Positions 30,293-39,062 of a stretch of DNA of 64,000 nt are shown piece after piece. The DNA comes from Bordetella genomosp. 13 (GTDB taxonomy: Bacteria; Pseudomonadota; Gammaproteobacteria; Burkholderiales; Burkholderiaceae_B). Numbering within the stretch: the first letter of the stretch is position 1; each line of letters starts with the position of its first letter. Location of the stretch: positions 372,001-436,000 of the forward strand of contig NZ_VEHL01000001.1 in assembly GCF_007679965.1 (NCBI RefSeq), in the 5' to 3' direction. The notes beneath the pieces were generated by a model, which did not search any database, was not told where the DNA came from, and saw only the letters and a program-made list of their open reading frames with translations. The position numbers and the translations under genes are program-made.

Positions 30293-30895
30293 TTATTGGA
30301 TGACGCCGCGGTCCAGCAGGGCCGGACCGGCCAGGAAGCCGGCCAGGCGGCCGCGGGCCGCCAGCAGCAGGTCGCAGCATTCGCGCACGGCACCACCGCC
30401 GCCCGGCTGCGAGGCAATCCAGTGGGCCGTTTGCGACACGTAGCCCGGCGCGTTGGGCACGCTGGCGGAAAAGCCCGCGCGCTGCATGGCCGACAGGTCG
30501 ATGATGTCGTCGCCCATGAAACCGGTCTCGCTCAGTTGGACCGAGTGGCGCTGGGCAAGTTCAGCCAGCGCGGCGCCTTTGTCGCGCACGCCCTGCTGCA
30601 CGTCGGCGATGCCCAGTTCGGCCGCGCGGCGAGCGACGATGGGACCGGACCGACCGGTGACCAGCGCCACCTGCACGCCGCCCTCCATCAGCAGGCGCAG
30701 GCCGTGGCCGTCCAGCGCATGGAAGCGCTTGAAGACTTCGCCGTTCTCGCCGTAGTACAGGCTGCCGTCGGTCAGCACGCCGTCGACGTCGAACACCATC
30801 AGGCGCACGGCCGCCGCGCGTTCGCGCACGTTGGGGGCCACGCGGGCCAATACGAGGGCCTCGCCGGGATGCGTGGCGAAAGTCGGATTCGTCAT
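30293..30895 (-). CDS. kdsC: Kdo-8-phosphate phosphatase
   Basis: A 200-residue C0-type HAD phosphatase: motif [12 protein letters not shown], motif [12 protein letters not shown], motif [18 protein letters not shown]. It converts Kdo-8-phosphate to Kdo for LPS. Gene order kdsD-kdsC-lptC-lptA-lptB is the standard cluster, read on the minus strand here. It starts four bases after the kdsD stop, so translation is probably coupled. Confidence 0.95.
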   Translation of the reverse strand: MTNPTFATHPGEALVLARVAPNVRERAAAVRLMVFDVDGVLTDGSLYYGENGEVFKRFHALDGHGLRLLMEGGVQVALVTGRSGPIVARRAAELGIADVQQGVRDKGAALAELAQRHSVQLSETGFMGDDIIDLSAMQRAGFSASVPNAPGYVSQTAHWIASQPGGGGAVRECCDLLLAARGRLAGFLAGPALLDRGVIQ

Positions 30896-30899
30896 GTCT

Positions 30900-31889
30900 T
30901 CACACTACCTTTGCGGCCATCAGATCGTGGGTATGCAGCGCGCCGATCAGTTTGCCGTCGGCGTCGACCACCAGCACCTGGTTCAACCGCAATTCGTCCA
31001 TCTGCTGTGCGGCCTCGGCCGCCAGCGCGTCGGGACCGATGGAGTGGGGCGAGCGCGTCATGCCGGCGTCGACGGCCAGACTGCGCACGTCGCCGTGCCG
31101 TTCGATCAGGCGGCGCAGGTCGCCGTCGGTGAAGATGCCGACCGGATGGCCCTGGCCGTCGACCACGGCCGTCATGCCCATGCCTTTCTTGGAGATCTCC
31201 TCGAGCGCGCGGAACAGCGGCGCATCGGCGGGCACGGTGGGCAGGTTGGCGCCGTGGCGCATCACGTCGCGCACGTGGGTCAGCAGGCGGCGGCCCAGGG
31301 CGCCGCCGGGATGCGAGCGGGCGAAGTCCTCGGTGCCGAAGCCGCGCGCTTCCAGGCAGGCCACGGCCAGCGCGTCGCCCAGCGCCAGGGCCGCGGTGGT
31401 GCTGGCGGTGGGGGCCAGGTTCAGGGGGCAGGCTTCCTGCAGGACGCTGGCGTCCAGGTGCACGTCGGCCTGCTGGGCCAGTTCGGAGGCGGGATTGCCG
31501 GTGATGGCCACGAAACCCGCACCCATGCGCCGCACCACCGGCAGGATGGTCAGCAGTTCCTGGCCGGCGCCGGAATACGAGAGGGCGATCAGCACGTCGT
31601 CCGCGGTGATCATGCCCAGGTCGCCATGCACGGCTTCGCCGGCATGCACGAAGAAGGCCGGGGTGCCGGTGGAAGCCAGCGTGGCGGCGATCTTGCGGGC
31701 GATGTGGCCCGTCTTGCCCAGGCCGCTGACGACGACGCGGCCACGGCATTCGAGCAGCATTTGCACCACGCGGCTGAAACTGTCGTCCAGGCGCGAGGCA
31801 AGGTGTTGGATGGCCTGGGCTTCGACTTCCAACGTGCGGCGGGCCGACGCGATGGCGTCGGCCGGCGTATGGGGGGAATGAGCGGTCAT
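30900..31889 (-). CDS. kdsD: D-arabinose 5-phosphate isomerase
   Basis: A 329-residue protein with an N-terminal SIS domain ([37 protein letters not shown]) and two CBS domains in the C-terminal half (about 205-329). It interconverts ribulose-5-phosphate and arabinose-5-phosphate at the head of Kdo synthesis. The ATG at 31889 gives the family length. It is the first gene of the minus-strand LPS cluster and is divergent from purT across 129 bp. Confidence 0.95.
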   Translation of the reverse strand: MTAHSPHTPADAIASARRTLEVEAQAIQHLASRLDDSFSRVVQMLLECRGRVVVSGLGKTGHIARKIAATLASTGTPAFFVHAGEAVHGDLGMITADDVLIALSYSGAGQELLTILPVVRRMGAGFVAITGNPASELAQQADVHLDASVLQEACPLNLAPTASTTAALALGDALAVACLEARGFGTEDFARSHPGGALGRRLLTHVRDVMRHGANLPTVPADAPLFRALEEISKKGMGMTAVVDGQGHPVGIFTDGDLRRLIERHGDVRSLAVDAGMTRSPHSIGPDALAAEAAQQMDELRLNQVLVVDADGKLIGALHTHDLMAAKVV

Positions 31890-32018
31890 TCGCGGGATTT
31901 TAATCGTACCGGGCCACGGTTGCCCGCCCCGGTGCCCTGTGGCATGCTGGCGACGCCTTCGGCGCCCGGCAACGTGGCGCCTTTCTTGCTTTTTTCCGCT
32001 TCTGTTGATAAGACCGCC

Positions 32019-33236
32019 ATGTCCTCTTTTCCCGCTCCCGTGCTAGGTACCCCGCTGTCGCCGTCCGCCACCCGCGTCATGCTGCTGGGCTCCGGAGAGC
32101 TGGGCAAGGAAGTCATCATCGCCCTGCAGCGCCTGGGCGTCGAGGTCATCGCCGTCGACCGCTACGCCGACGCGCCGGGCCACCAGGTGGCGCATCGCGC
32201 GCACGTGGTGTCCATGACCGACGCGCAGGCCCTGCGCCAGGTCATCGAGGCCGAGAAGCCGCACGTCATCGTGCCCGAGATCGAGGCCATCGCCACCGAC
32301 CTGCTGGTCGAGCTCGAAGCCGCCGGCCAGGTGCGCGTCACGCCCACGGCCCGCGCCGCGCAGCTCACCATGAACCGCGAAGGCATCCGCCGCCTGGCCG
32401 CCGAAACGCTCGGGCTGCCGACCTCGCCGTACCGTTTCGTCGACAGCGAGGCGGAGTTGCGCGAGGCGATCGACGGCGGCATCGGCTATCCCTGCGTCAT
32501 CAAGCCGGTGATGTCCTCGTCGGGCAAGGGCCAGTCGGTCATCCGCGGCGCGGACGACGTGGCCCAGGCCTGGCGGCATGCGCAGGAAGGTGGCCGGGTG
32601 GGCGGCGGCCGCGCCATCGTCGAGGGCTTCATCAGTTTCGAATACGAGATCACGCTGCTGACCGTGCGTGCACGCGGGGCCGGCGGCGAGATCGAGACCC
32701 GCTTCTGCGAGCCCATCGGCCACAGGCAGGTCGATGGCGACTACGTCGAAAGCTGGCAGCCGCATCCCATGTCGCAGACCGCGCTGGCGCGCTCGCGCGA
32801 CGTGGCGCTGGCGGTCACGTCCGAGCTGGGCGGCCTGGGCATCTTCGGCGTCGAACTGTTCGTGGCGGGCGATCAGGTGTGGTTCTCCGAAGTCAGTCCG
32901 CGGCCGCACGACACCGGCATGGTCACCATGATCACGCAGGTGCAGAACGAGTTCGAGCTGCATGCGCGCGCGCTGCTGGGCCTGCCGGTCGACACCGCGC
33001 TGACCCAGCCGGGCGCCAGCAGCGTCATCTATGGCGGCGTGGACGCCAGGGACGTCACTTTCCATGGGGTGGCGCAGGCGCTGGCCGAGCCCGGCACCGA
33101 CGTGCGGCTGTTCGGCAAGCCCGAGTCGTTCGTCAAGCGCCGCATGGGCGTGGGCCTGGCCACGGCGCTGGACGTCACCCAGGCGCGGGCCAAGGCGCGC
33201 CGCGTGTCGTCGGCGGTGACGGTCCAGAAGGGATGA
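32019..33236 (+). CDS. purT: Formate-dependent phosphoribosylglycinamide formyltransferase
   Basis: A 405-residue ATP-grasp enzyme ([48 protein letters not shown]) that makes formyl-GAR from GAR, formate and ATP. The frame is open far upstream on the plus strand, but homology begins at residue 15 of the chosen start. A strong terminator (33275-33298) follows. Confidence 0.95.
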   Translation: MSSFPAPVLGTPLSPSATRVMLLGSGELGKEVIIALQRLGVEVIAVDRYADAPGHQVAHRAHVVSMTDAQALRQVIEAEKPHVIVPEIEAIATDLLVELEAAGQVRVTPTARAAQLTMNREGIRRLAAETLGLPTSPYRFVDSEAELREAIDGGIGYPCVIKPVMSSSGKGQSVIRGADDVAQAWRHAQEGGRVGGGRAIVEGFISFEYEITLLTVRARGAGGEIETRFCEPIGHRQVDGDYVESWQPHPMSQTALARSRDVALAVTSELGGLGIFGVELFVAGDQVWFSEVSPRPHDTGMVTMITQVQNEFELHARALLGLPVDTALTQPGASSVIYGGVDARDVTFHGVAQALAEPGTDVRLFGKPESFVKRRMGVGLATALDVTQARAKARRVSSAVTVQKG

Positions 33237-33274
33237 TGCGCCCGCGCTGTCGACGGCGCGCGTCGTAGTGCATG

Positions 33275-33298
33275 AGCCCGGCAGCGCCGGGCTTTTTT
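33275..33298 (+). terminator. Terminator of purT
   Basis: AGCCCGGC (33275-33282), loop AGC, and GCCGGGCT (33286-33293) form a perfect 8-bp stem ending in a run of six T (33293-33298). Confidence 0.85.
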
Positions 33299-33496
33299 AC
33301 GCGGCCCGGCGGCCCGTCTGCGGCGCTGAGGGTCAATCCGCCATCCGCGAGCGGCATCAGGGCCGGGGGCTGGCACGCCATGCTCGCGAGAACCCGCCGG
33401 AAATTTGCGCCAGCGCAATAAACCGCACGATCGTCGTGCTGCGTCCACGAATCTCGATGGCAAGATGCCGCCACTGTAAGGATGTCGGCGAAACGG

Positions 33497-33525
33497 TTGC
33501 TTTTGATTTCGCAAAGTTCGATAAT
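33497..33525 (+). promoter_or_regulatory. Candidate promoter for the GbsR-type regulator
   Basis: TTGCTT, 17-base spacer, GATAAT, 42 bp before the regulator start in a local AT-rich patch. The -10 is good (5/6), the -35 weak (3/6). Confidence 0.35.
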
Positions 33526-33567
33526 TTCAGGAATTACTGAAATCAACGTAACGAAAGATAAACCGCC

Positions 33568-34113
33568 ATGCCGCTTTCTTCTCAAACCGAGCGTTTCGTC
33601 CTGCACTTCGGCGAGATGGGCAGCCGCTGGGGCGTGAATCGCACCGTCGGCCAGATCTATGCCTTGCTGTTCCTGGCCGACCAGCCGCTGCACGCCGACG
33701 ACATCGCCGAGAAGCTGGGCTTCTCGCGTTCCAACGTCAGCATGGGGTTGAAGGAGCTGCAGTCCTGGCGGCTGGTCAAGCTGGTGCACCAGGTGGGCGA
33801 CCGCCGCGATTACTTCGAGACCCCCAAGGATGTGTGGGAAATCTTCAGCATCCTGATGGAAGAGAAGCGCAAGCGCGAGATCGATCCCACCTTGACCCTG
33901 CTGCGCGACACGCTGCTGGACGCGCCGAAGGACCCGTCCGAGGTCCATGCCCAGAAGCGCATGCACGAGATGCTCGAACTCATCGAACTGTCCACCGGCT
34001 GGTTCGACGAGATACAGCGCCTGCCCCCTGAGACCCTGCAGAGCCTGATGAAGCTGGGCTCCAGGGTGCAGAAGGTGCTGGGCTTCGCCGGTAAGTTGCG
34101 CGGCCGGGAATGA
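33568..34113 (+). CDS. GbsR/MarR-family transcriptional regulator
   Basis: A 181-residue winged-helix protein. LHADDIAEKLGFSRSNVSMGLKELQSWRLVKLVHQVGDRRDYFETPKD is a GbsR-type wHTH with its beta-wing; the rest is a long helical dimer region (EMLELIELSTGWFDEIQRLPPE). It is separated from cydA by 120 bp and points the same way, so it may regulate the cytochrome bd operon; this pairing is seen in other Burkholderiales by recollection, not checked here. No other target candidates are adjacent. Confidence 0.85.
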   Translation: MPLSSQTERFVLHFGEMGSRWGVNRTVGQIYALLFLADQPLHADDIAEKLGFSRSNVSMGLKELQSWRLVKLVHQVGDRRDYFETPKDVWEIFSILMEEKRKREIDPTLTLLRDTLLDAPKDPSEVHAQKRMHEMLELIELSTGWFDEIQRLPPETLQSLMKLGSRVQKVLGFAGKLRGRE

Positions 34114-34147
34114 GGCCCGGCGCGCCCGTTGGAAAAATAATGATGAA

Positions 34148-34157
34148 GATGCGCATC
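34148..34157. promoter_or_regulatory. Palindrome upstream of cydA
   Basis: GATGCGCATC, a perfect 10-bp palindrome between the GbsR-type regulator and cydA, about 77 bp before the cydA start and next to an AT-rich GGAAAAATAATGATGAA stretch. A possible operator; short enough to arise by chance. Confidence 0.25.
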
Positions 34158-34233
34158 CGTTCCGTATCGTGGCCCGGCTGTTGGCCACGCCAGCATGCCG
34201 CGGGACTTTTCCCCCTCGTCCGGGAGCAAGGCC

Positions 34234-35805
34234 ATGATTGATATCGACGTCGTCAACCTGTCGCGCTTTCAGTTCGCCGCGACCGCGCTCTACCACTTCC
34301 TGTTCGTGCCGCTCACGCTGGGCCTGTCGTTCATCCTGGCCATCATGGAAAGCGTGTACGTGATGACGGGGCGCCAGATCTGGAAGCGCATGACCATGTT
34401 CTGGGGCACGCTGTTCGGCATCAACTTCGCCATCGGCGTGGCCACCGGCGTGGTCATGGAATTCCAGTTCGGCATGAACTGGTCGTACTACAGCCACTAT
34501 GTAGGCGACATCTTCGGCGCGCCGCTGGCACTGGAAGGCCTGATGGCCTTCTTCCTGGAAGCCACGTTCGTCGGCCTGTTCTTCTTCGGCTGGAACCGCC
34601 TGTCCAAGGTCGGCCACCTGGTCGTGACCTGGCTGGTGGCCTTCGGCACCAACTTCTCGGCGCTGTGGATCCTGATCGCCAACGGCTGGATGCAGAACCC
34701 GGTCGGGGCGATCTTCAATCCCGACACCATGCGCATGGAAATGACCGACTTCGCGGCGGTGGTGTTCAACCCCGTGGCGCAGGCCAAGTTCGTGCACACG
34801 GTCAGCGCGGGCTACGTGGCGGGCGCGATGTTCGTCATGTCGATCAGCGCGTGGTATCTGCTGCGCAGGCGCCACGTCGACCTGGCCAAGCGCTCGATGG
34901 CGGTGGCGGCCAGCTTCGGCCTAGCGGCCTCGCTGTCGGTCGTGGTGCTGGGCGACGAAAGCGGCTACCTGACCACCGAACACCAGAAGATGAAGATCGC
35001 GGCCATGGAAGCCATGTGGCACACCGAGCCCGCGCCGGCCAGCTTCAACCTGTTCGCCATCCCCAACCAGCAAGAGCGCCGCAACGACTATGCCATCGAG
35101 ATCCCGTACGTCATGGGCATCATCGGCACGCGCTCGCTGACCACGCCGATGCTGGGCATCGACGACCTGGTGCTGCGCGCCGAGACGCGCATCCGCGAGG
35201 GCATCGTGGCGTACCAGGCGTTGCAGCGCATCCGCGCCAACCCCAAGGACGTCGATGCGCGCATGACCTTCGACAAGACCTGGCCCGATCTGGGCTATGG
35301 CCTGCTGGTCAAGCGCTACGAGGAAGACCTGGGCAAGGTCACCGACGCGCAGATCAAGCAGGCGGCGCTGGATACCGTGCCCAACGTGACGCCGCTGTTC
35401 ATCACGTTCCGCATCATGGTCGCGGTGGGCATGTACCTGATCCTGTTCTTCGGCGTGGCCTTCTGGCTGGCCTCGCGCGGCAGGCTGGATGCGCGGCCGT
35501 GGCTGCTGAAGATTGCGCTGTGGAGCCTGCCGTTGCCGTGGGTGGCCATCGAGTGCGGCTGGTTCGTTGCGGAATACGGCCGCCAGCCGTGGGTGATCGA
35601 GGGCGTGCTGCCCACGTACTACGCGGCCTCCGGTCTCACCTTCACCGACCTGGCCATCAGCCTGGGCATTTTCCTGGCGCTGTACACGGTGCTGTTGATC
35701 ATCGCCGTGAAGGTGATGCTGCATGCCATCAAGGCGGGCCCCAAGTCCGACAAGCCGGCGCCGAGCCGGCCTGCCGATCCCATCCACGCGGCGATTGAAG
35801 CCTGA
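34234..35805 (+). CDS. cydA: Cytochrome bd ubiquinol oxidase subunit I
   Basis: A 523-residue membrane protein. ALYHFLFVPLTLGLSFILAIMESVY carries the haem-ligand His21; GRQPWVIEGVLPT is the conserved quinol-site signature late in the chain. With CydB and CydX it reduces O2 to water with high affinity and generates proton motive force. The ATG at 34234 follows GGAG by nine bases. The Q-loop region (about residues 250-330) is of the usual bd-I size. First gene of cydABXDC. Confidence 0.97.
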   Translation: MIDIDVVNLSRFQFAATALYHFLFVPLTLGLSFILAIMESVYVMTGRQIWKRMTMFWGTLFGINFAIGVATGVVMEFQFGMNWSYYSHYVGDIFGAPLALEGLMAFFLEATFVGLFFFGWNRLSKVGHLVVTWLVAFGTNFSALWILIANGWMQNPVGAIFNPDTMRMEMTDFAAVVFNPVAQAKFVHTVSAGYVAGAMFVMSISAWYLLRRRHVDLAKRSMAVAASFGLAASLSVVVLGDESGYLTTEHQKMKIAAMEAMWHTEPAPASFNLFAIPNQQERRNDYAIEIPYVMGIIGTRSLTTPMLGIDDLVLRAETRIREGIVAYQALQRIRANPKDVDARMTFDKTWPDLGYGLLVKRYEEDLGKVTDAQIKQAALDTVPNVTPLFITFRIMVAVGMYLILFFGVAFWLASRGRLDARPWLLKIALWSLPLPWVAIECGWFVAEYGRQPWVIEGVLPTYYAASGLTFTDLAISLGIFLALYTVLLIIAVKVMLHAIKAGPKSDKPAPSRPADPIHAAIEA

Positions 35806-35818
35806 ACGGAGAGCCGAC

Positions 35819-36973
35819 ATGGAAAGTTTGATTCCTCTTGATTACGGCACGCTTCGTGTCGTGTGGTGGGCGCTGCTGGGCGCGCTGTTGATCGGCTTCG
35901 CCGTGATGGACGGCTTCGACCTGGGCGCGGCGGCGCTGCTGCCCATCGTGGCCAGGAACGACGCCGAACGGCGCATTGTCATCAACGTGGTCGGCCCGGT
36001 CTGGGAAGGCAACCAGGTGTGGCTGATCACGGCCGGCGGCGCCATCTTCGCGGCCTGGCCGCTGCTGTACGCGGCCTCGTTCTCGGGCTTCTACCTGGCG
36101 ATGATGCTGGTGCTGCTGGCGCTGATCCTGCGTCCGGTGGCCTTCAAGTACCGCAGCAAGTTTGAAAGCCCGGTGTGGCGCAGCCGCTGGGACGCCGTGC
36201 TGTGCTTCTGCGGCGTGGTCGCGGCGCTGGTGTTCGGCGTGGCCATGGGCAACGTCATCCTGGGTGTGCCCTCGGGCTTCGAGCCGGCGTCGATGCGGCC
36301 GATGTACACGGGGCACTTCTACCAGCTGTTCACGCCGTTCGCGCTGCTGGCCGGGGTGCTCAGCGTGGTGATGCTGACCATGCACGGTGCGGTGCTGCTG
36401 GCCTGGCGCACCGAGGAAGTGGTGGCCGAGCGCGCGCGCAAGTGGGGCTGCGTCGCGGCCGCGCTGACGGTGGCGCTGTTCACGGCGGGCGGCTTCTGGG
36501 TGTCCAACGGCGTCGACGGTCACGTCATCACCAGCGCCATCGACGTCGCCGGCCCCTCCAATCCGCTGGCCAAGACGGTCGAGCTGGTGCCGGGCGGCTG
36601 GATGGCCAACTACTACAAGTGGCCGTTCATGTGGCTGGCGCCCATCATGGGCGTGGCGGGCGCGCTGGGCGCGGCGCTGCTGATGATCCTGCGCGTGGGT
36701 CCGGGCAGCTTCATCGCCTCGTCGGTTTCCATCACGGGCGTCATCCTCACCGTGGGCTTCTCGCTGTTCCCGTTCATCATGCCCTCGTCCAGCCAGCCCA
36801 ACGCCGGCCTGACGGTCTGGGACAGTTCGTCCAGCCCCATGACGTTGTGGATCATGGTGCTGGCCACCGGGTTCTTCCTGCCCATCATCACGCTGTACAC
36901 CGCCTGGGTGTATCGCGTGATGCGCGGCAAGGTCACGCACGCGTCCGTGGGCGATACGCCCAATTCCTATTGA
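35819..36973 (+). CDS. cydB: Cytochrome bd ubiquinol oxidase subunit II
   Basis: A 384-residue polytopic protein opening with LDYGTLRVVWWALLGALLIGFAVMDGFDLGAAALLP and containing EGNQVWLITAGGAIFAAWP, both typical of CydB. It starts 13 bp after cydA with GGAGAG upstream. Together with CydA it forms the oxidase core. Confidence 0.97.
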   Translation: MESLIPLDYGTLRVVWWALLGALLIGFAVMDGFDLGAAALLPIVARNDAERRIVINVVGPVWEGNQVWLITAGGAIFAAWPLLYAASFSGFYLAMMLVLLALILRPVAFKYRSKFESPVWRSRWDAVLCFCGVVAALVFGVAMGNVILGVPSGFEPASMRPMYTGHFYQLFTPFALLAGVLSVVMLTMHGAVLLAWRTEEVVAERARKWGCVAAALTVALFTAGGFWVSNGVDGHVITSAIDVAGPSNPLAKTVELVPGGWMANYYKWPFMWLAPIMGVAGALGAALLMILRVGPGSFIASSVSITGVILTVGFSLFPFIMPSSSQPNAGLTVWDSSSSPMTLWIMVLATGFFLPIITLYTAWVYRVMRGKVTHASVGDTPNSY

Positions 36974-36989
36974 TTGAGGAGCTTCGACC

Positions 36990-37115
36990 ATGTGGTATTT
37001 CTCCTGGATCCTGGGCCTGAGCCTGGCCTGCATCTTCGGCATCGTCAACGCGATGTGGTTCGAACTGCGCGAAGGCCATGCGCACGATCCCCTGAACTTG
37101 CCGCCCGAGGACTGA
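36990..37115 (+). CDS. cydX: Cytochrome bd small subunit CydX
   Basis: A 41-residue single-helix protein: MWYFSWILGLSLACIFGI begins it, with the conserved N-terminal WYFSWILG, a membrane helix over about residues 3-23 and the WFE motif, then a hydrophilic tail ending PPED. GAGGAG lies eight bases before the ATG. CydX stabilises the haem pocket of bd-I oxidase. It sits between cydB and cydD, its usual place, and is only five bases ahead of the cydD GTG start. Confidence 0.92.
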   Translation: MWYFSWILGLSLACIFGIVNAMWFELREGHAHDPLNLPPED

Positions 37116-37119
37116 GACC

Positions 37120-39009
37120 GTGAGCAGCCCGTCCGGCATCGAGCACGACCCTTCGGCCGCACTGGGCCGGCCGACGCGTGCGCAGACGCGCTGGCTGGGC
37201 GGGTTGGCCCGCGCCGCGCGCGTGCCGCTGGCCCTGGCGGCCGGCGCGCCGCTGCTGGGCGGGGTGCTGCTGGTCGTGCAGGCCTGGCTACTGGCGCGCG
37301 TGCTGGACGCGGCCATCGTGCGCGGCGTGCCGCGCGCCGAGCTGGTCGGTTCGCTGGCCGCCATCGCCGCGCTGATCCTGTTGCGCGCGGGGCTGGCCTG
37401 GCTGGCCGAGCGCGCCGGGGCGCAAGCCGCCGAGCGCATCAAGCGCCAGGTGCGGCAGGCCCTGTTCGGCCGGCTGCTGGATGCTGGGCCGCAATGGACG
37501 CGCCAACGCGCGTCCGGCGAACTGGCCAGCGCGGTGGTCGACCAGGTCGAGGCGCTGGACGGCTTTTTCGCCCGCTATCTGCCGTCGATGGGGGCGGCGG
37601 CCGTGCTGCCCGTGGCGTTCTCGGTGGTGCTGCTGCCGGTGGACGTGGTGGCCGGCCTGGTGCTGCTGGTCACCGCGCCGTTGATTCCCTTGTTCATGGC
37701 GCTGGTGGGGTGGGGAGCGGAAGCCGCCAGCCGCCGCCACATGCGCGCCTTCGCCCGCCTGTCGGGCTTCTTCGCCGACCGCCTGCGCGGCCTGTCCACG
37801 CTGAAGCTGCATGGCCGCGCCGAAGCCGAGGCCCAGGCCGTGGCGCAGGCCAGCTCGGCCGTGCGCGAGCGGACCATGGCGGTGCTGCGCATCGCTTTCC
37901 TTTCCTCGGCCGTGCTGGAGTTCTTCGCCGCGCTGGGCGTGGCCGGCGTGGCCGTCTACATCGGCCTGACGTATCTGGGTTACCTGGACGTACGCGGCCA
38001 GGCGCTGACGCTGCAGGCTGGCTTCTTCTGCCTGCTGATGGCGCCCGAGGTGTACGCGCCGCTGCGACTGTTCGCGGCCCATTATCACGACCGCGCGGCC
38101 GCGCGTGCCGCCGTCACGCAGATCGAGCTGGCGTTCGGCGGCTTGCCGGGCGATGAGGCCGCGACCGTCGATGGGGACGATGCGCAACGCGCCGACGGAG
38201 CGACCGTGGATGCGGCGGTTGGTGCCGCGGCGGGTACTGCGGCGGCTGGTGATGCGGCGGCCGATGCCGCGGCGGCCATCGCCGTGCAGGCCGTGGCCAT
38301 GCGGTCCGGCGGATCGGGCGCCGCGCCTGCGCGCGCGGCCCGCCGCGCGTCGCGCCTGCAGGTGCACGGGCTGGCCGTGTCGGTGCCGGGCCGCGAACGG
38401 CCGGTGCTGGACGCGCTGGACCTATCGCTGGCGCCCGGCGAGCACGTTGCCCTGATGGGCGCCAGCGGTGTCGGCAAGACCACGTTGCTCGAAGCCCTGT
38501 GCCGCCTGCGCGGCAGCGCCGGCGCGATCGCGCTGGACGGCCTGGCACTGTCCGAATGGGACGAGGCCGCGTTGCGCAGCCGCGTTGCGCTGATCGGCCA
38601 GAAGCCGTATCTGTTCCAAGGCACCATCGCCGACAACATCCGGCTGGCACGGCCGGATGCCAGCGCGCAGGACGTGGCCGACGCCGCGCGCCGCGCTTGC
38701 GTGATGGAGTTCGCGCAGGCCATGCCGCAGGGCCTGGACACGCGTCTGGCCAGCCGTGGGCGCGGCCTGTCGGGAGGACAGGCACAGCGCGTGGCGCTGG
38801 CGCGGCTGTTCCTGCGCGATCCAGGCCTGATCCTGCTGGACGAGCCCACGGCGCACCTGGACGCCGACACGCAGGCCCGCGTGCTGGACGAGCTGCTGGC
38901 GTTCTCGCAGGGCCGCACGGTATTGCTGGCCACGCATTCGGCGGCGGTCGCCAGCCGCCTGCCTCGCCAGCTGGTGCTGCGGGCGGGCAAATGGGCGGGG
39001 GCAGTATGA
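37120..39009 (+). CDS. cydD: Cysteine/glutathione exporter ATP-binding/permease CydD
   Basis: A 629-residue ABC half-exporter: six membrane helices (about residues 30-330), then a nucleotide-binding domain with Walker A MGASGVGKTT (near 446), signature LSGGQAQR and Walker B LILLDEPTAH. CydDC exports thiols to the periplasm and is needed to assemble cytochrome bd. Translation begins with GTG at 37120. Between the two domains lies a 60-residue Ala/Gly/Asp-rich low-complexity linker (about 345-408), longer than usual. The stop overlaps the ATG of an 18-codon ORF. Confidence 0.92.
   Translation: MSSPSGIEHDPSAALGRPTRAQTRWLGGLARAARVPLALAAGAPLLGGVLLVVQAWLLARVLDAAIVRGVPRAELVGSLAAIAALILLRAGLAWLAERAGAQAAERIKRQVRQALFGRLLDAGPQWTRQRASGELASAVVDQVEALDGFFARYLPSMGAAAVLPVAFSVVLLPVDVVAGLVLLVTAPLIPLFMALVGWGAEAASRRHMRAFARLSGFFADRLRGLSTLKLHGRAEAEAQAVAQASSAVRERTMAVLRIAFLSSAVLEFFAALGVAGVAVYIGLTYLGYLDVRGQALTLQAGFFCLLMAPEVYAPLRLFAAHYHDRAAARAAVTQIELAFGGLPGDEAATVDGDDAQRADGATVDAAVGAAAGTAAAGDAAADAAAAIAVQAVAMRSGGSGAAPARAARRASRLQVHGLAVSVPGRERPVLDALDLSLAPGEHVALMGASGVGKTTLLEALCRLRGSAGAIALDGLALSEWDEAALRSRVALIGQKPYLFQGTIADNIRLARPDASAQDVADAARRACVMEFAQAMPQGLDTRLASRGRGLSGGQAQRVALARLFLRDPGLILLDEPTAHLDADTQARVLDELLAFSQGRTVLLATHSAAVASRLPRQLVLRAGKWAGAV
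38152..38346 (+). repeat. Low-complexity Ala-rich coding segment in cydD
   Basis: The coding strand here repeats GCG/GCC/GAT/GGT codons in irregular AGDAAADAAAA-like strings. It encodes the CydD interdomain linker and looks like an expanded simple-sequence region. Confidence 0.7.
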
Positions 39010-39062
39010 GCCGGCCAAGCCATCCCAAGAGCGAATACCTTGGCGCGAAGGTGCCTCGATGA
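39006..39062 (+). CDS. Possible 18-residue coupling ORF between cydD and cydC
   Basis: An ATG at 39006 overlaps the cydD stop (ATGA, 39006-39009), and its own TGA overlaps the cydC start (ATGA, 39059-39062). The product would be [18 protein letters not shown]. It has no recognisable function; it may simply let ribosomes travel from cydD to cydC by termination-reinitiation. It could also be chance. Confidence 0.4.
   Translation: MSRPSHPKSEYLGAKVPR

Larger units (their letters stand above)
33237..33567. other. Intergenic region between purT and the GbsR-type regulator
   Basis: A 331-bp non-coding stretch. It holds the purT terminator, a short inverted repeat TTGCGC-CA-GCGCAA (33415-33428), and an AT-rich area from about 33484 with a promoter-like TTGCTT-17-GATAAT (33497-33525). 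Other than these no structure was seen. Confidence 0.55.

Noticed and set aside
30831..32018. Plus-strand N-terminal extension of purT by about 400 residues
   Set aside because: It runs opposite kdsD and lacks any purT homology; the enzyme starts at 32019.
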